Below are positions 1-4,568 of a stretch of DNA of 5,120 bases, piece by piece. The stretch is from Weeksellaceae bacterium. GTDB lineage: Bacteria > Bacteroidota > Bacteroidia > Flavobacteriales > Weeksellaceae. Numbering within the stretch: position 1 is the first letter of the stretch; each line of letters starts with the position of its first letter. The stretch is from NCBI GenBank assembly GCA_028698395.1, contig JAQVDG010000193.1, forward strand, positions 1 through 5,120. The letters are read 5' to 3'. The notes beneath the pieces are model-generated. The model saw nothing but the letters and a program-made list of their open reading frames with translations. It was not told where the DNA came from and searched no databases. Made by a program: the position numbers and the translations under genes.

Positions 1-17
1 TTATGTATTTCATGCAC

Positions 18-49
18 TAAATTTACAGAAATACCAACGCCTCACCAAA
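18..49 (-). promoter_or_regulatory. Leftward Bacteroidota-type promoter for a gene outside the window
   Basis: On the minus strand a TTTG (46-49) lies 20 nt upstream of TAAATTTA (18-25). This is close to the Bacteroidota sigma-ABfr pattern TTTG, 17-23 nt, TAnnTTTG, with one mismatch in the last base of the -7 box. Transcription would start near position 10 and run out of the left edge, so the gene it serves is not visible. The site lies outside the last attC-like element, so it probably belongs to ordinary chromosomal sequence next to the cassette array. An AT-rich window yields such matches by chance, hence moderate confidence. Confidence 0.45.
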
Positions 50-75
50 TATTTTAAGCACTTTTTTGCAAATTA

Positions 76-98
76 TTAATAACTTCCTAAGTTATTAA
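76..98. promoter_or_regulatory. Perfect 10-bp palindrome upstream of the left promoter
   Basis: TTAATAACTT (76-85) and AAGTTATTAA (89-98) are perfect inverted repeats separated by three bases (cct). The palindrome lies just upstream of the leftward promoter's -33 box, where an operator or activator site would be expected. Half of it also resembles the AT-rich part of a DnaA box (TTNTTAATAA), but it does not match TTATCCACA. A terminator is less likely because the stem is almost pure A/T and no T-tract follows on either strand. Confidence 0.35.
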
Positions 99-122
99 CA
101 ATGAGGAGGTTTTTAGACAGTT

Positions 123-249
123 TGACGCCTACAGCTATGTTTTGTGCGGGCTTGGTTACTAAAAATTTTCAAATTTAGAATTATTTTTCGAAACTGTGAT
201 TCGCTTCCAGTTACGCACCCAAGCCCCGCATGAAATATAGGTGTTGTTA
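123..249 (-). repeat. attC-like hairpin element E1 (short type, 127 bp), 3' of the HEAT-like gene
   Basis: Read on the minus strand it runs from TAACAACACCTATATTTC to TAGGCGTCA. It is nearly the same as E3: 3 differences over the 55 bases from 123 and 1 over the last 30. The arms pair through CTATgTTTTGTGCGGG-CTTGG (135-155) and the complementary right arm ending ATAG at 240, with an unpaired asymmetric patch (8 nt against 5 nt) between the terminal TAAC and the stem. The outer end at 123-126 is TGAC where all other copies have TAAC, so the core box is damaged. The cassette-specific flank GTTACCGTT (246-254) matches the flank on the far side of the gene at 278-1381. The element probably marks the last, leftmost member of the array. 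Confidence 0.65.
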
Positions 250-277
250 CCGTTTCGTTGTTATTCATCATCAATTT

Positions 278-1381
278 CTACATCCAAGAAGAATGAGTTT
301 CATAGTCCATACTTCTTTTTGCGTAGTTTAAATTAGTTTCTGAAACTTCTTTTCTCAATCGTTCTCTTAACTCAAAATACACGGTATCATAATTTTCTTC
401 GATTGCGACTAATACTCTAGCTTTGTTGTCGTCCCAATATCCATTTTTTCCGTTTTCATAATGTTTTGGGTTTATACATTCTTCAAAAACAGATACACTC
501 TTTTTTGATTTGTATTTTGCTAGAGCAGGATAAAAGTAATTAAACTCAGTGTCAATAGAATTCGTTTTTCTAAAGATAAATTCAGGGTAATCTAATACAA
601 TATTAAGGAATGCCTTATCCGGGAAGTTAGAAATTGCTTTAAACAGCCAGCCAATATGCCAGTTGTGTTTAGTAAATGTGTTGGTTTTAAATCCGATTTT
701 TATTATCGGAATATCCTGTTTTTTTTTGTATTTTGATAAAGCAATTATTGAGAATTCATCAAAATACCTAATAGCATTTTTTCTGATTTGCTTGTAATAT
801 TTTTCATCTGGATCTAAATTCGGTAATATGTAATAATAAGAATTTAAAAAAGTATAGTCGAAGAAAATTATATCAATTAAACTATCTTTTTCAACGTCAT
901 TGAGCTTTGTAATTCCTTTGTAAATCATGAGGTCTACTACAAAATTATATGAATACATATCGGCATAATGATTTTCAACCAGACAAGTGTCCATAAAGTG
1001 TTTTGTTATTATATCAAACACTTTTGTTGAATCTCTTTCTATAAGAGCACTGAAAGCATATAACCTAACGAGTGGGTGAGGATAATCTGTTAAATCTATT
1101 AGTGTATTAGTATCAACATTCTTTATTAAGTATTGATATGGATAGTAAACAGAATAAGTTTCATTACTATTAGCTCTACCATATTCTTTGTCAAATGGCA
1201 TCCCTTCATACATAGTGATTCTATTTAGGGTATCCAATAATTCAGAAGATAAAGAATCAAAACTACTTTTTTCCTTTGGCTTATATGATTTATATTTTAA
1301 ATCAATATTTTGATTTTGATTTTTTGAAAGACAGCCAAACAAAGTTAATGAAATAAGTAGAATTAGAGTAATCTGTTTCAT
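278..1381 (-). CDS. Lipoprotein with HEAT-like helical repeats, cassette cargo
   Basis: This is a 367-residue exported protein of unknown function. Residues 1-17 form a lipoprotein signal: a short positive start, a hydrophobic stretch and a lipobox LFGC, with Cys17 as the lipidation site. No Asp follows the Cys, so outer-membrane attachment is likely. The mature part is mostly helical and resembles HEAT repeats: residues 94-116 contain the 'PHPLVRLYAFSAL' type of motif, and 'ALSKYKKKQDIPII' (214-227) and 'ALAKYKSKKSVSVFE' (286-300) look like further repeats. Such repeats usually bind other proteins; a partner cannot be named. The ATG at 1381 is chosen because the signal peptide begins there and an A-rich tract precedes it, typical of Bacteroidota genes that lack a Shine-Dalgarno. 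It starts 27 nt into its inferred cassette (126-1408) and stops about 30 nt before E1. Base composition is very AT-rich, about 28% G+C in one hand-counted 60-base line. Confidence 0.85.
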   Translation of the reverse strand: MKQITLILLISLTLFGCLSKNQNQNIDLKYKSYKPKEKSSFDSLSSELLDTLNRITMYEGMPFDKEYGRANSNETYSVYYPYQYLIKNVDTNTLIDLTDYPHPLVRLYAFSALIERDSTKVFDIITKHFMDTCLVENHYADMYSYNFVVDLMIYKGITKLNDVEKDSLIDIIFFDYTFLNSYYYILPNLDPDEKYYKQIRKNAIRYFDEFSIIALSKYKKKQDIPIIKIGFKTNTFTKHNWHIGWLFKAISNFPDKAFLNIVLDYPEFIFRKTNSIDTEFNYFYPALAKYKSKKSVSVFEECINPKHYENGKNGYWDDNKARVLVAIEENYDTVYFELRERLRKEVSETNLNYAKRSMDYETHSSWM

Positions 1382-1405
1382 ATTGTTTTTTTTTACAATG
1401 AACGG

Positions 1406-1529
1406 TAACGGTTGGCGGTATGAAAAGTTGCCGATTGCGGGTGATTTCCTGTCAAGTTACACAAAAGTTGAAGCGGGCTACAACCCTTGAATAACCTACT
1501 GAACCGGCAATTTTTTATACCGCGTGTTA
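1406..1529 (-). repeat. attC-like hairpin element E2 (divergent type, 124 bp)
   Basis: Its sequence is unlike the other four, but the plan is the same: TAAC at one end, GTTA at the other, and a strong stem just inside. The arms are 1415-1433 and 1505-1523, 19 bp each; they differ at two positions and both differences still allow G-T pairs. The bases between TAAC and the stem are 5 on one side and 2 on the other, again an asymmetric unpaired patch of three extra bases. Its left flank matches the cassette of the HEAT-like gene and its right flank matches the cassette of the WG-repeat gene. Sequence divergence with conserved structure is normal among attC sites. Confidence 0.6.
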
Positions 1530-1548
1530 CATGCCGTTTTTTTTGTCT

Positions 1549-2553
1549 TTATTCAAATCTACTACTTTTATTAATTTCAAATTTGGGTTCAATTACAAAT
1601 TTCCCCTTTTTATTTATAAAACCTGCTTTACCATTTATCTCGGCATAGGCAAGTCCGTTTGTAAATTGGCTTGCATATTCAAATATTGGCTCAATAACTA
1701 TTTGTCCTTTTTTGTTCACGAAACCCCATTTGCCATTAAGTTTAAAATTTGCAAGTCCTTCGTTAAAGTGCCATATTTCATCAAATTTACATTGAACTGT
1801 GAATTGTCCTTTGTCATTGTATGCTCCCCACTTATTATTTTTGTCTTGAACAATGTACATGTGGTCTGATAAGTTACCTGTTACTTTAAAAATTGGTGGA
1901 ACTATTGTATCACCCTTACTATTAGTTCTTCCTTGTCCTGTAGAAGTTGTGAAACTTCCTGGATATACTTCTCTTGGAACCCAAAGTCGGTGCTTTTCAT
2001 TTACATCGTCTTCGTCATATATCTTTCCTTTCTTGTCAATTAGGAATTCGTCTCCATCAAATGTCTCAACTTGTGCAAAGGCGCTCATAAATGGATAACA
2101 AGTTTCATATTTCAAAGGCACAACAATTTTTCCGGTTTTGTCAATATAGCCACAACTATCATTCAGTGTTACATCACTTAATCCGTTATTGAAACCCATA
2201 AAAGTCTCGTCATATAAAAATGGAATTATCGTATCACCTTGCAAATTAATAAATCCATATTTTTTCCCATTACTTACAGCAGAAAGTCCGTCACTAAATA
2301 AATCTGCATCTTGGTATTGAGGTTTAATAATTATTTGTCCATTGCCGTCTATAAATCCATATAAACTGTCCTTTTCTACCAAGAGTTGATTGTTTTTGTC
2401 TCCTTGAAGAATGTAGTCCCAAGTCGGTTGAATAACTATATTGCCTTTCTTGTCTATACACCCAAATTTGTCATTTAATTTAATAACAGCAAGTTGTTGA
2501 GTCTTACAAGACGTCAAAAAAATTGTCAATATTATGTAGATTGTCTTTTTCAT
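1549..2553 (-). CDS. WG-repeat lipoprotein, cassette cargo
   Basis: This 334-residue protein begins with a lipoprotein signal (residues 1-16, lipobox LTSC, Cys16) followed by WG-type beta repeats. Repeat cores of the form (W/Y/F)GFI(D/N)xxG(K/N)IVIxPxF begin near residues 30, 65, 99, 134, 169, 207, 242, 276 and 310, a period of 34-35, giving about nine repeats. The copy at 169 is degenerate and followed by an insert (about 181-205). Only the copies near 242 and 276 keep the literal WG; the others have FG, YG, CG or AG. WG-repeat proteins (Pfam WG_beta_rep family) are common in Bacteroidota and their role is mostly unknown; an extracytoplasmic beta-propeller-like or binding function is likely. 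The ATG lies 15 nt after the inferred cassette start at 2568, leaving no room for a promoter of its own. The TAA is about 14 nt from the end flank of E2. Confidence 0.9.
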   Translation of the reverse strand: MKKTIYIILTIFLTSCKTQQLAVIKLNDKFGCIDKKGNIVIQPTWDYILQGDKNNQLLVEKDSLYGFIDGNGQIIIKPQYQDADLFSDGLSAVSNGKKYGFINLQGDTIIPFLYDETFMGFNNGLSDVTLNDSCGYIDKTGKIVVPLKYETCYPFMSAFAQVETFDGDEFLIDKKGKIYDEDDVNEKHRLWVPREVYPGSFTTSTGQGRTNSKGDTIVPPIFKVTGNLSDHMYIVQDKNNKWGAYNDKGQFTVQCKFDEIWHFNEGLANFKLNGKWGFVNKKGQIVIEPIFEYASQFTNGLAYAEINGKAGFINKKGKFVIEPKFEINKSSRFE

Positions 2554-2565
2554 TAAAATGGCATG

Positions 2566-2692
2566 TAACGCCTACAGCTATATTTTGTGCGGGCTTGGTT
2601 ACTAAAATTTTTCAAATTTACTATAAATTTTCGAAAATGCTACTCTTGTCCGGTTACCCTCCCAAACCCCGCATGAAATATAGGTGTTGTTA
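2566..2692 (-). repeat. attC-like hairpin element E3 (short type, 127 bp)
   Basis: It has the same length as E1 and is nearly identical over both ends. Left arm CTATATTTTGTGCGGG pairs with right arm CCCGCATGAAATATAG, leaving the patch GCCTACAG against GTGTT unpaired inside the terminal TAAC/GTTA. The tip carries a smaller stem, AAATTTA (2614-2620) with TAAATTT (2624-2630), extended by TTTTC/GAAAA. The right flank GTTACCGTG matches the far flank of the gene-less unit. The left flank GGCATGTAAC matches the far flank of the WG-repeat gene. A minus-strand TAAATTTG at 2613-2620 fits the Bacteroidota -7 box and points at the WG-repeat gene, but no good -33 box lies upstream. Confidence 0.7.
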
Positions 2693-3212
2693 CCGTGTCG
2701 GTGATTTTCAGCATTGTCCGACTTGTCTGTCAATGCGTTCAAGCAGGCTTTTCCGCTTTTTCTTTTCTGTCCGTTGCGAAATTTTACTGCTCCGAATTGT
2801 TCGCTACCTTGTCAGGCAATTTTACGAGCATTTTTTCTCAAATTTTCAAACTAAGATTTTTTTCCCTTTACAGAATGTCTTTCAAATTGAGTTTTTGCGT
2901 TGGCCGTTACGAAAAATCATTTCATTTTTTCATTCCGACATTTCCGTTTACGCTATTAACTGTCAGAGTTCGAATTTGTTGTCGGTTCCGCTGCTTTCAA
3001 TTAAATGATTTTCTTTCAGATTGTCAATTCATTCAGTTGTGTCTGCCAAAACTCAATTTGTCCGAAAAACTTGCGAGTAATAATATTTCAAATTGTCCGA
3101 ACTGATTAAATTTCAATAATTTTTCAAGATGTCAACAAGGTAGCAACTCGATTTAAAATTTCTGTTTCAACCTTTCAGGAAAAGACTGTCTTTTTGTTTT
3201 CTCACTGCACGG
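2693..3212. other. Gene-less cassette, possibly a decayed minus-strand gene
   Basis: This 520-nt stretch between E3 and E4 has matching terminal flanks (GTTACCGTG 2689-2697, CACGGTAAC 3208-3216), so it counts as one complete cassette, yet holds no convincing gene. The plus strand is pyrimidine-rich and open in two frames, but the translations are F/S/C-rich and look like antisense artefacts. The minus strand is purine-rich like the coding strand of the neighbours and is broken by stops in all frames. Short protein-like pieces remain, such as one ending RKSLLERIDRQVGQC before the stop at 2708-2710, and another containing LEKLLKFNQFGQFEILL. The word TTGTCCGA occurs three times (2714, 3058, 3093). 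It may be a decayed gene, a non-coding cassette or a small-RNA cassette; I cannot tell which. Confidence 0.45.
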
Positions 3213-3428
3213 TAACGCCTCGCAGCTATGTGGAGTGCGGGTCATGATAAAGAATTCATTGTCAATTACGCACTGAGCCAAGCCGCTGACTAATTTTTTA
3301 TTTATTTCTAAATTTTCAGTAAAGATAATTTATTTTTAAATGCAATTTAAATCGGTTTGGCGGACAAAAGTAGGAGTAATGTCCTTCCAAGTTCCCACGC
3401 TCGCCGCATTATCACATAGGTGCTGTTA
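3213..3428 (-). repeat. attC-like hairpin element E4 (long type, 216 bp)
   Basis: The ends follow the common plan, with TAACGCCTCGCAG at the left and AGGTGCTGTTA at the right. The proximal stem is CTATGTG (3226-3232) with CACATAG (3413-3419). A second stem further in pairs GCCAAGCCG (from about 3273) with CGGTTTGGC (from about 3353), 8 of 9 bases plus a G-T pair. The long AT-rich middle sets it apart from the 127-bp elements and groups it with E5, which shares the GCCTCGCAG/GGTGCTG end bases. The left flank belongs to the gene-less cassette and the right flank to the lipocalin-like gene's cassette. Confidence 0.6.
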
Positions 3429-3506
3429 TAACCTGGTGGTTTTTATCGTCTAGTAAATCTTCATGTTGAAAAACTGCACAAATAATTTTGGCAATTAGTA
3501 ATAATC

Positions 3507-3532
3507 AAAACTCAATTTACATGAGGAGTTTT
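3507..3532. terminator. Possible weak terminator hairpin after the lipocalin-like gene
   Basis: AAAACTC (3507-3513) and GAGTTTT (3526-3532) form a 7-bp stem with a 12-base loop, about 48 nt past the stop of the gene at 3580. A run of T follows on the plus strand, and only a broken one on the minus strand that carries the gene. The stem has few G/C pairs, so termination would be inefficient at best. Confidence 0.25.
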
Positions 3533-3579
3533 TTCTTCAAAAGCATTTTTCAAAGATTTTATAGTTCAAAATTGAGCTT

Positions 3580-3951
3580 TTATTTTCGTTTTAACTTCAT
3601 AATACAGCCTTCATTTTCTAACTTAATTTCCGTCTCACTTATGATTTTTATTTTAACTACTTGGTCAACCGAGCCTTTAATTAGTAGTTCAGAACCATCT
3701 TCGGAAAATAAAAATTTTTCTTTTTGCAATAATTCATCTTTACTGTCATAAAGTAGCAATTCGTTATTTTCGGTAAATTCATAGTAACTAAAATCTGACA
3801 ATGCTGGACCAAGTATCGCAATATTGTCAGTGTTTCCCTTCATTTGAACATCTTCTATTGACCATTTCCCATAAATATCGCTTTCTGATTGACAACTAAT
3901 TAAGAATGTCATTAGAAAAAGAAGAATTACAATTAAATTTTTAGTTTTCAT
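3580..3951 (-). CDS. Small lipocalin-like lipoprotein, cassette cargo
   Basis: This is a 123-residue exported lipoprotein. Residues 1-20 are a signal with lipobox LISC and Cys20 as the lipid site, followed by QSESD. The mature chain opens with 'YGKWSIEDV' (27-35); the GxW signature followed by alternating strands (YYEFTENNELLLYD, KEKFLFSEDGSELLIKG, KIKIISETEIKLE) is what is seen in small Bacteroidota 'lipocalin-like domain' lipoproteins. These bind small hydrophobic ligands or are of unknown role; the ligand is not deducible here. The start is supported by the signal peptide and by an A-rich leader. Unlike the other two cargo genes it has a long leader (172 nt from the inferred cassette start at 4123) with a promoter-like -7 box. 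About 150 nt separate its stop from E4. Confidence is high for a lipoprotein gene and moderate for the fold. Confidence 0.82.
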   Translation of the reverse strand: MKTKNLIVILLFLMTFLISCQSESDIYGKWSIEDVQMKGNTDNIAILGPALSDFSYYEFTENNELLLYDSKDELLQKEKFLFSEDGSELLIKGSVDQVVKIKIISETEIKLENEGCIMKLKRK

Positions 3952-4008
3952 TGCTTTATTTTTAACTTTAAAATTAATGAATATTTTTCATAACGAAATA
4001 TTCTCAAT

Positions 4009-4016
4009 CAAAAGTA
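4009..4016 (-). promoter_or_regulatory. -7 box (TACTTTTG) in the leader of the lipocalin-like gene
   Basis: On the minus strand TACTTTTG matches the Bacteroidota -7 consensus TAnnTTTG exactly, 57 nt before the ATG at 3951. No TTTG or TTG occurs at the expected distance upstream, so the -33 box is poor. It suggests that this cassette carries its own promoter, unlike the two cassettes with very short leaders. Confidence 0.35.
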
Positions 4017-4120
4017 TTTCAATATGGTTCTTTTTAATTTGTTTTATCTTTAATTATTTGTTTAGAACCTGAGATTCATTTACAAAATTTATGTACAGCG
4101 GTTTTTCTTCCACTTGGTTA

Positions 4121-4326
4121 TAACGCCTCGCAGCTAAGTGTTGTGCGGGATTAAATGAACCATCACTGTCAAAGTACCTACGAGCCAAATTTACTAATTG
4201 TATTTTAATTAAAAAGGATAATTTTCACAAATTTAAACACAATAATAAATCTAAATTTGGCGATTGTTATAAGTAGCGATACCGCTCATTTACCGATGAA
4301 CCCCGCATGACATTTAGGTGCTGTTA
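4121..4326 (-). repeat. attC-like hairpin element E5 (long type, 206 bp)
   Basis: The ends are TAACGCCTCGCAG and AGGTGCTGTTA as in E4. The proximal stem is CTAAGTG (4134-4140) with CATTTAG (4311-4317), continuing to GCGGG/CCCGC. An inner perfect 10-bp repeat pairs GCCAAATTTA (4184-4193) with TAAATTTGGC (4252-4261). The left flank, GGTTATAAC at 4116-4124, matches the lipocalin-like gene's cassette. The right flank GTTACCGCC (4323-4331) has no partner in the window, consistent with its cassette starting beyond the right edge. Confidence 0.6.
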
Positions 4327-4568
4327 CCGCCTGGTGTTCTTTCTTTAAGTCTTGTAAACCATTGTCGTTATTCAGTGTTCGTTTCATTGTCATATTACTT
4401 TTCTGACCGTGTAGGCTTTCGTGTCGGAGTTTTTTATTTTTTAAGCGTCGGCAAATCTTTTATTACGATTTCCAATAGTGCGTTGGCTTTGTAAGCTCTT
4501 TGACAAAGCTTTGGTTATTGCGTTGGCTCGAGGGGCTTTGGCAATGTGCTTGCAAAATGAGGAGGCTC
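4327..4568. other. Intergenic stretch without a recognisable gene, containing short repeats
   Basis: These 242 nt separate the stop of the secreted-protein gene from E5. A 33-codon minus-strand frame starting MKRTLNND runs into E5 and is not convincing. GCGTTGGCT occurs twice, 40 nt apart (4480-4488 and 4520-4528), and the related TTGCGTTGGC also occurs in the gene-less cassette (2895-2904). An imperfect palindrome AAGCTCTTTGACAAAGCTT lies near 4494-4512. If the secreted-protein gene is itself a cassette, this stretch is its 3' untranslated tail. Confidence 0.4.

Larger units (their letters stand above)
123..4326 (-). mobile_element. Integron-like gene-cassette array with five attC-like elements
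   Basis: Five related hairpin elements (E1-E5) alternate with single genes or gene-less spacers, all readable right to left. The flanks bracketing each unit are unit-specific inverted repeats: GTTACCGTT 246-254 with 1401-1409, GTTACATGCC 1526-1535 with 2560-2569, GTTACCGTG 2689-2697 with 3208-3216, and GTTATAACC 3425-3433 with 4116-4124. In integrons the inverse core of a cassette's attC complements the core site at the other end of the same cassette, and this pattern is exactly that. The minus-strand polarity (TAACAA...GGCG^TTA) agrees with gene then attC. No integrase gene or attI is visible, and the core boxes read GTTAY rather than GTTRRRY. The alternative is a family of interspersed palindromic repeats moved by another enzyme. 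Confidence 0.6.

Noticed and set aside
1531..2098. Two plus-strand frames opposite the WG-repeat gene
   Set aside because: They are antisense shadows of a clear, repeat-patterned lipoprotein gene.
2523..3008. Plus-strand frame of 161 codons across E3
   Set aside because: It begins inside the antisense of the WG-repeat gene's signal peptide and translates straight through a repeat element; a frame of this kind comes from the repeat and not from a protein gene.
2695..3105. Plus-strand frame of 136 codons in the gene-less cassette
   Set aside because: GTG start at the edge of the element, very high Phe/Ser/Cys content, no domain and opposite to all neighbours; it looks like the antisense of purine-rich former coding DNA.
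3488..3751. Plus-strand frame of 87 codons over the end of the lipocalin-like gene
   Set aside because: It overlaps the real minus-strand gene and has no protein-like features of its own.
123..4326. CRISPR array
   Set aside because: The repeats are long, only five in number, unequal in length and separated by whole genes, with no short regular spacers.
123..4326. MITEs or IS elements as the moving unit
   Set aside because: No target-site duplications flank the individual elements; the repeated flanks are inverted and bracket the genes instead, which fits cassette recombination better. Not fully excluded.
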